Assembly (NCBI GenBank): GCA_905204635.1
Contig: CAJLAN010000119.1
Coordinates: 1-5,800, forward strand
Source of the DNA: an uncultured Collinsella sp.
GTDB taxonomy: Bacteria; Actinomycetota; Coriobacteriia; Coriobacteriales; Coriobacteriaceae
DNA length: 5,800 bases
Reading direction: 5' to 3'
A program made the position numbers and the translations under genes. The first letter of the stretch is position 1. Each line of letters begins with the position of its first letter. The notes beneath the pieces were generated by a model. That model did no database searches. It was not told where the DNA came from and worked only from the letters and a program-made list of their open reading frames with translations. Positions 1 through 5,800 of the stretch are shown in pieces.

Positions 1-713
1 TGGGCAGGCTATCTACGGCGCTGCGCAGGGTCCGCGGTGCATGTGGAATATACGCGCCGTCGTGAATGCGACCGTCGCGGATGGTCACGGCACGGTCGGC
101 CTCGGCGGCGATGCCGGGGTCGTGTGTGATAAGCACGATGGTTTTGCCGCGTTTCTGGAGCTTATGGAAGGTCTCCATCACAAGCGCTCCGGTAGCGGAG
201 TCCAGGTTTCCCGTAGGCTCGTCGGCCAGAAGGATAGCCGGCCGGTTGATGAGGGCCCTGGCAATGGCCGCCCGAGAGCTCGGATATGCGGTGGTCCCAG
301 TGGTCGACGGGCAGCGTGACAGCCTGCAGCGCATGCACAGCGTGCATTTCGCGCTGGCTACGGGGCACATTGGTGTAGGCCAGCGGCAGCATCACGTTTT
401 CGATAACCGACAGGCGCGGCAGCAGGTTGAAGCTCTGAAAGACAAAGCCAATGCTCAGGGCGCGAACTTCGGCGAGCTCGTCATCGTCAAGCTCGGCCAC
501 GTTGAGCCCTTGCAGGTAGTAGCCGCCCGCCGTCGGCTTATCCAGGCAGCCTAGGATGTTCATGAGCGTCGACTTGCCCGAGCCCGAGGGGCCGGTGATA
601 GCGACGAATTCGCCGGGATTTACCGCCAGGCTCACGTTGTGCAGGATGTGGGCGCACCCCGCCTCGCTCTCAAAGATGCGGTGCACGTTGCGGATGTCGA
701 TAACGGGACGCAT
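1..713 (-). pseudogene. MacB/LolD-type ABC exporter ATPase, frameshifted at the signature motif and cut by the window edge
   Basis: ATPase of a MacB/YknY/LolD-type ABC exporter; it would bind and hydrolyse ATP at the inner face of the membrane to drive the permease served by the adjacent HlyD-like adaptor. The first frame runs from the ATG at 713 and shows Walker A GPSGSGKS (residues 41-48), the Q-loop VFQSFNLLPR (91-100) and LSGG (146-149). After LSGG, near 266/267, the frame changes and soon loses all family similarity. The rest of the domain is intact in the neighbouring frame from 265 to the left edge: IARALINRP, Walker B and D-loop [13 protein letters not shown], then the H-loop LITHD, with no further stop. 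Compared with the family pattern LSGGxxQRVAIARAL, five residues plus two bases are missing, which suggests a 17-base deletion. The start overlaps the adaptor stop by one base (TAATG), indicating translational coupling. The frame is still open at the edge after about 240 residues, so a fused permease (MacB type) or a longer tail is possible. A sequencing or assembly error is the main alternative to a true pseudogene. Confidence 0.85.
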
Positions 714-2149
714 TACATGCCCTCGTCGGCAGACATACTGCCCGAATCCGCGCCGTAGCCGCCGTCAGCCGTTGCGTCCGCTCCGGTGTCCATGACGAGG
801 GTGTCGCCATCGCGCAGCTTGGTAACCGGCACGTTGGGGTTGATCTCGTTGCCCTGGTCGTCGCGCTTGACCTGTGTCTTGCCGACTACGGCTTCGTTGT
901 CGTTTTGCGTCACGACAGTCACCTTCACGCGACGGGTCTGCTTGCCCTCGTCATCGGTCGCCACGTTGACGTAATAATGTTCGCCGTCTTCGGTCATGAG
1001 CGCCATCGTCGGCACCATCACCACGTCGTCGAGCTGCTCGGTCACCACCGATACCTCGGCCGTCATGCCCGGCTTCAGGCGCGCGTCGGGCGCCTGAATG
1101 AGAATGTCGACGTTAAAGGTTACGCTGCCGCCGCCACCGTTGGCGGCGTCGGAGTTTGCCACCGATGCGATAGCCGTGACGGTGCCCTGGCTCACGATAT
1201 CGGGAAACGCAGGATACGTGACGTTGGCGCTCTGCCCAACGGCGATCTTGGCGATGTCCTTTTCGCCTACCTGCACGGTCACCTTCATCTTGGATAGGTC
1301 GGCGATTTGCATGCACTGCTTGCCGCCGCTCGTATCGCTTTCGCCCATGATCATGCCGCCTGTTACCGTGGCGCCCACCTTGGCGTTGAGCTCCACGATG
1401 CTACCCGAGCTCGGGGCCGTGACCGTACGGCTGGCTGCCTTGGCGTTCGCCTGATCGAGGTTTGCCTGGGCCGATGCGAGGCTGCGCTGTGCGGCCGATA
1501 CGGCGTTTGTGTCCGCTGATGCGGCGGTGATGCCAGCTGCTGCGGAAGCTCCATCATCGTCCGTCGTTGGGGTGGCCTGCGCGGCAGCGGCGGCTTTCTG
1601 CGCGTTGGTGAGGTCTTCCTGGGCGGCTGCAACTGCACGCTGCGCCTCGGCAACGTTGCGATCGAGCTCGTCGTTTTTAATGGTCATAAGCACGTCGCCC
1701 TCGTTAACGGATTGGCCCGGCTGAACGTTGATCGAATCGACCGTGCCGTCGACAGAAGGGGAGACCACTGAGGACGAAATGGGTTTGAGCTGGCCTTTCG
1801 CCTCGACCGTTGTGGTAAACGTGCCCTCGGTCACCATGTCGGTCACAGGCTCGCTAGCGCCCTGTGGCTGCGCATTGATAACCAGGGTTGCGACAATGGC
1901 AATGAGCGCGATGGCACCCACGACGCCGGCGGCAATACCGCGTCGAATCAGCTTTTTGCGCCGACGTTCGGCACGTTTTGCCTTGAGCTTGGCGTATCCC
2001 TCTTCATCGGAAATCTCGGCCGCATCGTTCGCGCGTCCGTTCTGCTTATCGGCATGCACGTTTGTAATCAGAGGAATCGTTTCGGTGGCACCTTCGGGCG
2101 TGTGCTCGGTATCATCCGGGCCCGGGGTAATGGTGGGGACATTCGGCAT
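713..2149 (-). CDS. HlyD/MacA/YknX-like adaptor (membrane fusion protein) of an ABC exporter
   Basis: 478-residue adaptor subunit of a MacAB/YknXYZ-like exporter, anchored in the membrane with its bulk outside. Residues 1-70 are a hydrophilic cytoplasmic tail ending in a basic cluster (KAKRAERRRKKLIRR), followed by one membrane helix at about 71-91. Outside lie a first lipoyl-like half (about 125-158, with GTVDSINVQPGQSVNEGDVL), an alanine-rich helical hairpin (about 160-240), the second lipoyl half (TVTAPSSGSIVELNAKVGA, 242-260), a beta-barrel region (about 285-370, with LKPGMTAEVSV) and a membrane-proximal region to about 455. The tail is acidic and Gly/Ser/Asp-rich. The helical hairpin is interrupted by a low-complexity Ala/Thr/Asp stretch (about 186-215). 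I chose the ATG at 2149 because AAGGAG lies 5 bases upstream; the longer in-frame reading from 2212 would translate a hairpin and the promoter. In a monoderm cell the adaptor cannot reach an outer membrane, so a YknX-like role (peptide or toxin export) is more likely than MacA/TolC-type efflux. The substrate cannot be told. Confidence 0.9.
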   Translation of the reverse strand: MPNVPTITPGPDDTEHTPEGATETIPLITNVHADKQNGRANDAAEISDEEGYAKLKAKRAERRRKKLIRRGIAAGVVGAIALIAIVATLVINAQPQGASEPVTDMVTEGTFTTTVEAKGQLKPISSSVVSPSVDGTVDSINVQPGQSVNEGDVLMTIKNDELDRNVAEAQRAVAAAQEDLTNAQKAAAAAQATPTTDDDGASAAAGITAASADTNAVSAAQRSLASAQANLDQANAKAASRTVTAPSSGSIVELNAKVGATVTGGMIMGESDTSGGKQCMQIADLSKMKVTVQVGEKDIAKIAVGQSANVTYPAFPDIVSQGTVTAIASVANSDAANGGGGSVTFNVDILIQAPDARLKPGMTAEVSVVTEQLDDVVMVPTMALMTEDGEHYYVNVATDDEGKQTRRVKVTVVTQNDNEAVVGKTQVKRDDQGNEINPNVPVTKLRDGDTLVMDTGADATADGGYGADSGSMSADEGM

Positions 2150-2154
2150 AGCGT

Positions 2155-2160
2155 CTCCTT
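2155..2160 (-). promoter_or_regulatory. Ribosome binding site of the HlyD-like adaptor
   Basis: AAGGAG on the minus strand, 5 bases before the ATG at 2149. It decides the start against the in-frame ATG at 2212, which has no such site. Confidence 0.85.
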
Positions 2161-2179
2161 TATAGAAAGAACCTCGATA

Positions 2180-2185
2180 ATTATA
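2180..2185 (-). promoter_or_regulatory. Probable -10 box of the adaptor-ATPase operon
   Basis: A perfect TATAAT on the minus strand, 30 bases before the adaptor start. Transcription would begin near 2173 and leave a leader of roughly 24 bases that contains the AAGGAG site. No convincing TTGACA-like -35 box is present at 16-18 bases; that position lies inside the upstream hairpin. The promoter may therefore depend on an activator, or the box may be a chance match in an A/T-rich gap. Confidence 0.55.
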
Positions 2186-2213
2186 TGCGCCCACCGGTTG
2201 GGGCGGGCGCATA
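2184..2213 (-). terminator. Strong hairpin between the transpeptidase and adaptor genes, possible terminator
   Basis: Two 12-base arms (2184-2195 and 2202-2213) enclose a 6-base loop. In the minus-strand RNA all 12 pairs form, one of them G-U. In the plus-strand RNA the same position is an A-C mismatch, so the structure suits minus-strand RNA better. It lies 68 bases after the transpeptidase stop and fits a terminator for that gene. The bases after it (TAATTATCGAGG) are a poor U-tract, so termination may be weak. The right end of the inverted repeat shares two bases with the TATAAT box, so it could instead be an operator. Confidence 0.5.
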
Positions 2214-2281
2214 GGACGGTTTCTTTCGGAACTGTTAGATTGGTCGCAGCGGTTCCACGTTGTAGGAATGCGCGCGTTGCA

Positions 2282-4015
2282 CTACGAGTGGACAACCACG
2301 CACAGGCCGACTTTGATGCAGTCGTGAAGTGCCTTGGCGTCTGCCAGGCGCAGGTTGATGCAACCGTGGCTGCCGCACCACTTGTACGACTCGGCATTAT
2401 CGAAGCTCTTGTCGTTTTGCCATGTAGCGTCGTGGAAGCCGATCATATTGCCCTCGAACGGCATCCAGTAGCTCACCGGGCTCTCGTATTTGGGCTTACC
2501 GGTCTCGGGGTCCTTGGCTCCGATCAGGGTGCTGCCACCGTCGTTGCTGTTGATCTGCCACACGCCCTCGGGGGTGGCGTCTTCGCCCGGTTTGCCGGAA
2601 ATAAAGTTGGCCTCCCACACGATATTGCCGCTCTCGTCGTAGTAGCGCGCGTGCTGCTCGGACAGGTCGACGTCGATATACGCCTTCCAGTCGGGCTCTC
2701 CCTTTGCGGTAAAGGTGTCAGCCTTCTGGGAGTACTTGATCTCGATATCGCCGGTCTGCTTGTTGTTAATGGCGTCCTCGACCTGCATGGCGAGCGAGCT
2801 GCTGTCGATGGACCAACCAAAGTCGCCGCCTTCGACGGCGCACTGCTTGCCATCGGCGCGCGTCCACCAGCGAGTGGAGCCCACGGTATTAAAGCCGTTG
2901 GCGAGCTCGGCTGCCCAGCTACTGATCTGCGACGTATCGAGCGTGGGGTTGGCCGGATCGGCAAAGCTGATCCACTGCAACACGGAGCTGCCGTCGACCT
3001 TGCCGGCATCCTCGCCGTTGAGCTTGAGGGTCACGTTGACGCCCAGGAAGTTGTTGGCGGCATCACATGCGTCCTGAATCTGATCATCTGTCAGCGTTCC
3101 ATTGAGTGGCTCATAGGCATCGTTGCCGAGCTTGGAAAGATCTACGGTCTCGGCCAGCGAGGCAAGCTCGAGCTCGGCATACTTAATGACATGCTCGCGG
3201 TTGATTTTTTCGTTGGAGCGCGCCTTCTCGACGGTAAACTTGCCGGCCTGCTCGTCATAGGAGCTATTGGCCTCGAACGTGCCCGAACGGCCCTCGTTAA
3301 ACTCGTCGATAGCGGCGCCCAGGTCCTCCTCAAACTTCTTTTGGTCAAAGGTATCGGAGAGCATGGACAGGTCGACGTCTTGATCAAGATCGACTTCGTT
3401 GGAGGTAGCAGTTGTTTTGGTCTTGCCGCTTAAGGATTCCACAAGGCGGACCGGCCAAATAAAGGCTTCGTTGTGGTTGATGATTTCTTTTGCAGCAGCT
3501 TCACCGTCGACGATGGGTTCATCGGACTCGGGCTGATAGGTCCAGCTAAAGTCATCTCCTGTCACGGTGAGTTTATAGTGCTTCCATGCCGAGTTGACCT
3601 TGGTGGCGGCAGACGACGCGTTGGAGAACGAGACGTCGACGCCGGCGACGGTGGTGTTGGGGTAGGCTACCTGCGAAAACGCTACGACGCCTACGATATA
3701 GACAATGACGATTAGACCAAGGACGACAAAGAGCGTTGTCTTTTTGCCCGACTTATTGTTCTCGGCGGACTTGCGCGCGGGGCCACGATCGCCTCGAGCG
3801 TGCGTGGGGGGCTGCTTGGGCGCATTGCCGTTTGCCTGACGCTGCTGACGTTGTTGACGCTGCTGTCGCTGTTGGTTTGGGCGTTGGGAAGCGTTTGCTG
3901 CACTACGCTGCTGACGGTGGCTCGGCGCGATAGGACGCGGCGACTGAACGCCGCCGGTGTGCCTGTTCGGCTGCTGCGGATCGGGAATCAGTTGAGTTCG
4001 ATCGTTTTGCGACAT
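2282..4015 (-). CDS. Membrane-anchored L,D-transpeptidase (YkuD family) with peptidoglycan-binding-type stalk
   Basis: 577-residue cell-wall enzyme of the YkuD family, which makes 3-3 peptidoglycan cross-links (or attaches proteins to the wall) through a cysteine acyl-enzyme and is typically insensitive to most beta-lactams except carbapenems. Residues 1-93 are a cytoplasmic tail rich in Gln, Arg and Pro, including a QQR repeat at about 48-60. One membrane helix follows at about 94-116. Residues about 120-400 probably form two copies of the PG_binding_4-type domain common in actinobacterial and clostridial enzymes of this kind; this is judged from layout. The YkuD domain starts near 444 (KAYIDVDLSEQHARYY) and holds the expected His in GFHDATW (about 528) and the catalytic SHGCINLRL (549-557, nucleophile Cys552), about 25 residues from the C-terminus. 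Both key residues are present, so the enzyme should be active. I prefer the ATG at 4015 to the in-frame ATG at 4024 because GAAGGA ends 10 bases before the former but only 1 base before the latter. It probably has its own promoter. Confidence 0.93.
   Translation of the reverse strand: MSQNDRTQLIPDPQQPNRHTGGVQSPRPIAPSHRQQRSAANASQRPNQQRQQRQQRQQRQANGNAPKQPPTHARGDRGPARKSAENNKSGKKTTLFVVLGLIVIVYIVGVVAFSQVAYPNTTVAGVDVSFSNASSAATKVNSAWKHYKLTVTGDDFSWTYQPESDEPIVDGEAAAKEIINHNEAFIWPVRLVESLSGKTKTTATSNEVDLDQDVDLSMLSDTFDQKKFEEDLGAAIDEFNEGRSGTFEANSSYDEQAGKFTVEKARSNEKINREHVIKYAELELASLAETVDLSKLGNDAYEPLNGTLTDDQIQDACDAANNFLGVNVTLKLNGEDAGKVDGSSVLQWISFADPANPTLDTSQISSWAAELANGFNTVGSTRWWTRADGKQCAVEGGDFGWSIDSSSLAMQVEDAINNKQTGDIEIKYSQKADTFTAKGEPDWKAYIDVDLSEQHARYYDESGNIVWEANFISGKPGEDATPEGVWQINSNDGGSTLIGAKDPETGKPKYESPVSYWMPFEGNMIGFHDATWQNDKSFDNAESYKWCGSHGCINLRLADAKALHDCIKVGLCVVVHS
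3837..3872 (-). repeat. Four tandem 9-base units encoding a Gln-Gln-Arg repeat
   Basis: Four consecutive 9-base units (plus-strand reading TGACGCTGC, TGACGTTGT, TGACGCTGC, TGTCGCTGT) lie in frame in the cytoplasmic tail of the transpeptidase and encode QQR repeats. Units 1 and 3 are identical; the others differ mostly at silent positions. Gain or loss of a unit would keep the frame, so copy number could vary between strains. Confidence 0.8.
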
Positions 4016-4025
4016 CGTATGCATA

Positions 4026-4031
4026 TCCTTC
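4026..4031 (-). promoter_or_regulatory. Ribosome binding site of the L,D-transpeptidase
   Basis: GAAGGA on the minus strand, 10 bases before the ATG at 4015 and only 1 base before the ATG at 4024. The spacing is a little long for 4015 but impossible in practice for 4024. Confidence 0.6.
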
Positions 4032-4072
4032 GATTTTCGCCTTGCGGTTCATCGTGTTTTTACTGGGCTTGC

Positions 4073-4078
4073 ATTATA
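4073..4078 (-). promoter_or_regulatory. Probable -10 box of the L,D-transpeptidase gene
   Basis: A perfect TATAAT on the minus strand, 57 bases before the start codon at 4015, which would give a leader of about 50 bases. No good -35 box is seen at the usual spacing. It implies that the transpeptidase is transcribed separately from the dehydratase upstream. Confidence 0.55.
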
Positions 4079-4127
4079 GCGATTGCCCTGCTGTTTGTGG
4101 TACGGAAACGGTGGCATTCGAAAGAGC

Positions 4128-4143
4128 TGGGACAAATGTCCCA
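4128..4143. promoter_or_regulatory. Perfect-arm 16-base palindrome between dehydratase and transpeptidase genes
   Basis: TGGGACAAATGTCCCA has 7-base perfect arms around a 2-base centre. It begins 21 bases after the dehydratase stop and lies 49 bases upstream of the transpeptidase -10 box. As RNA it would be a short GC-rich stem, but no U-run follows (GCTCTTTCG), so it is a weak terminator candidate. It could equally be a binding site for a dimeric regulator of the transpeptidase gene, or one copy of a dispersed intergenic repeat. The function is not known. Confidence 0.5.
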
Positions 4144-4164
4144 CCTTTGAGTCGTTCTTAGTCG

Positions 4165-5772
4165 CTATCCGCACACACCGCATTTTGCACAGGCCGAAAG
4201 TGCGGCCGGAGCCTGCGCGATGCCGCCCTTTGCCGTCTCGCGCAGCGTGGCTGGCAACGCGTGGCCCACCGAGAGCATTACATGTGCCATCTGGTCAAAC
4301 GGCACCAAGCTCTTAATGCCTGCGAGGGCGAGTTGTGCCGAGCTAAAGGCCGCTGCTACGCCGATGGCGTTGCGGTTTTGGCAGGGCACCTCCACGAGGC
4401 CACCGACGGGGTCACAAACGAGGCCCAGCAGGTTACTCAGCGCGATGGAACTGGCGTCGAGCGCCTGCTCGGGCGTGCCGCCGAGCATCTGCACCAGCGC
4501 GGCGGCTGCCATGGCGGCGGCGCTTCCCACCTCGGCCTGGCATCCGCCCTCGGCGCCGGCGACGCAGGCGCTCGTGGTGAGGTTGAGGCCGATGGCGGCT
4601 GCGCAGTAGAGCGCGTCCATGACCTGCTCGTCGTCGAGCTGCAGGCGATCGGCGAGCGCCAGCACGCAGCCGGGCACAACACCCGCTGAGCCTGCCGTGG
4701 GGGCGGCGACGATCACGCCCATGGTGGCGGAGCGTTCGAGCACGGCCATCGCGCGGGCCACGGCATCGGTCTGAACGGGGCCCATCAGGCTTGCGCTCAA
4801 ATCGTTGCGGCCGGTGGCTTCGACAAGCTTGGCCCCGCCGCCCATAAGCCCGCCGAGCGAACGCTGCGGATTGGCGATGGGGGCCGTGGTCTCCTCGCGC
4901 ATGACGTCGAGCACGCGGCGCATGGCAGCGACGGCGTGGGCCTCGCCGGTCAGACGCGCCTCGCGAACGGCCATGACGGCGCCGATGCTGAGCCCCAGTT
5001 CCTCACACGCATCGAGCAACTGCTCGCCGTCGTCGAAGATTTCCTTGGCCGAGACGCCGGGGGAGAGCGACGAGGCAGAACCGGGGAGTTCGATAAACGT
5101 TGCGTAATCGACATTGTCGAGCTTGCGCAGCATGGGGACGACGGTGTCGTCGGGCGCGCCGTCGGTCTCAAAGACGGAGTAGGCCTGGCCGCCTACTTCG
5201 GTGCGGTAGGTGCGGCAGAAGGCGATGTTCACGTGTGCGTAGGCGAGCAGGTTGGTGAGCGCGGCGAGTACACCGGGGACGTCCTTGTGCGCCACGAAGA
5301 GCGTGGAGTACATGCCCGAGATGTCGACGCCGACGCCGTTAATGCGGCTGATGCGCATCTTGCCGCCGCCCAGGCTCTCGCCGCGAACCTGTGCCGTGGC
5401 GCCCGTGTCGTCGACCATGTCGATGTCGACGGTGTTGGGGTGGATGGAGGCGTCGTCGCCCTTGATGTCAAAGTGATATTCGAGGCCCTGCTCGCGCGCG
5501 AGGTCGAAGGCCCGCTTGATGTTCTCGTCATCGGTGTCGAGACCCAGGATGCCCGCGACGAGCGCACGGTCGGTGCCGTGGCCGCGGTAGGTGTGGGCGA
5601 AGGAGTTCCACAGGCCAAAGGTGACTTTGGTGATGCGGCCTTCCAGCAAGCTGGCAGCAACTTGGGCGCACCGCAGGGCGCCGGCGGTGTGCGATGAGCT
5701 GGGGCCGACCATGACGGGGCCCAAGATCTCGAATGCCGAGGTCGTAGCTAGTGTTTGCGGCTTGCCTGCCAT
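4165..5772 (-). CDS. sdaA: Single-chain iron-sulfur L-serine dehydratase (L-serine ammonia-lyase, EC 4.3.1.17)
   Basis: 535-residue cytoplasmic enzyme that turns L-serine into pyruvate and ammonia with an oxygen-sensitive [4Fe-4S] cluster, feeding serine into fermentation. The beta domain is at about 12-155 and contains the family signature GPSSSHTAGA (23-32). An ACT domain follows (about 156-230, HKDVPGVLAALTNLLAYAHV), then the alpha catalytic domain (about 240-520). Cys411 (AEGGCQAEVGS), Cys453 (LVCDPVGG) and Cys464 (VEVPCQNRNA) have spacings of 42 and 11 residues, matching the three cluster ligands of characterised bacterial serine dehydratases. The C-terminus is CAKCGVCG; in this family a C-terminal Cys can fold back into the active site. 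In many Firmicutes the beta-ACT and alpha parts are separate proteins (SdaAB and SdaAA), whereas here they are fused. The start is supported by AAGGAG 5 bases upstream. The gene looks complete and is probably monocistronic or last in its transcript. Confidence 0.95.
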   Translation of the reverse strand: MAGKPQTLATTSAFEILGPVMVGPSSSHTAGALRCAQVAASLLEGRITKVTFGLWNSFAHTYRGHGTDRALVAGILGLDTDDENIKRAFDLAREQGLEYHFDIKGDDASIHPNTVDIDMVDDTGATAQVRGESLGGGKMRISRINGVGVDISGMYSTLFVAHKDVPGVLAALTNLLAYAHVNIAFCRTYRTEVGGQAYSVFETDGAPDDTVVPMLRKLDNVDYATFIELPGSASSLSPGVSAKEIFDDGEQLLDACEELGLSIGAVMAVREARLTGEAHAVAAMRRVLDVMREETTAPIANPQRSLGGLMGGGAKLVEATGRNDLSASLMGPVQTDAVARAMAVLERSATMGVIVAAPTAGSAGVVPGCVLALADRLQLDDEQVMDALYCAAAIGLNLTTSACVAGAEGGCQAEVGSAAAMAAAALVQMLGGTPEQALDASSIALSNLLGLVCDPVGGLVEVPCQNRNAIGVAAAFSSAQLALAGIKSLVPFDQMAHVMLSVGHALPATLRETAKGGIAQAPAALSACAKCGVCG

Positions 5773-5777
5773 GGATG

Positions 5778-5783
5778 CTCCTT
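5778..5783 (-). promoter_or_regulatory. Ribosome binding site of the L-serine dehydratase
   Basis: AAGGAG on the minus strand, 5 bases before the ATG at 5772. Only 17 bases remain beyond it, so the promoter is outside the window or cannot be judged. Confidence 0.85.
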
Positions 5784-5800
5784 ATCTATCCCGTCGTCCC

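Noticed and set aside
258..275. Programmed ribosomal frameshift in the ATPase
   Set aside because: A one-base shift would still leave out the conserved QRV segment, and there is no slippery run at the junction; a deletion or sequence error explains the data better.
66..554. Plus-strand open frame of 162 codons
   Set aside because: It is antisense to the ABC ATPase, and the minus strand carries Walker and signature motifs.
2150..2212. Longer N-terminus of the adaptor from the ATG at 2212
   Set aside because: The extra 21 residues translate the hairpin and TATAAT box, and the internal ATG at 2149 has a well-placed AAGGAG.
2225..2262. GGAAC/GTTCC inverted repeat in the gap after the transpeptidase
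   Set aside because: The arms are only 5 bases with a wide loop; this is expected by chance.
2054..3433. 459-codon open frame on the plus strand
   Set aside because: It lies antisense to the end of the transpeptidase gene and the start of the adaptor gene, both well supported. Its translation has no recognisable domain and it reads through the hairpin and promoter; long antisense frames are expected in GC-rich coding DNA.
4936..5697. 253-codon open frame on the plus strand
   Set aside because: It is antisense to the serine dehydratase; its Val/Gly/Asp-rich composition is a mirror of that gene's codon use.
1..5800. A new defence or mobile system
   Set aside because: All genes belong to known housekeeping or envelope families. 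No integrase, transposase, CRISPR repeat or nuclease/toxin motif was seen on either strand.

Overview
The window looks like a chromosomal segment of a high-GC, monoderm actinobacterium. A Coriobacteriia member (Collinsella or a relative) is my best guess. The guess rests on the GC-rich coding style, TATAAT-type -10 boxes in short A/T-rich gaps, proteins with long cytoplasmic tails before one membrane anchor, and a one-chain iron-sulfur serine dehydratase next to an L,D-transpeptidase. It comes from reading, not from a database match. Every gene is on the minus strand, so the window reads from its right end to its left.

From right to left: (1) 5772-4165, a single-chain [4Fe-4S] L-serine dehydratase with domain order beta, ACT, catalytic alpha. 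(2) A 149-base gap holding a 16-base perfect-arm palindrome and a probable promoter. (3) 4015-2282, a membrane-anchored L,D-transpeptidase with a Gln/Arg-rich cytoplasmic tail, an extracellular stalk probably built of two peptidoglycan-binding-type domains, and a YkuD catalytic domain ending in SHGC. (4) A 132-base gap with a strong nested hairpin that touches a perfect TATAAT box. (5) 2149-713, a HlyD/MacA/YknX-like adaptor of an ABC exporter. (6) 713 to beyond the left edge, the partner MacB/LolD-type ATPase, joined to the adaptor by a TAATG stop-start overlap. The ATPase is broken by a frameshift exactly at the LSGGQ signature.

Functionally, the serine dehydratase is central metabolism (serine to pyruvate plus ammonia). 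The transpeptidase and exporter genes belong to the cell envelope. The exporter adaptor and ATPase form one operon, whose permease is expected beyond the left edge or fused to the ATPase. I see no phage, IS element, CRISPR array, tRNA or rRNA. I do not see a convincing new defence or mobile system. The points most worth following are the ATPase lesion, the nested hairpin ahead of the exporter operon, the palindrome between the dehydratase and transpeptidase genes, and the CxxCxxC end of the dehydratase.
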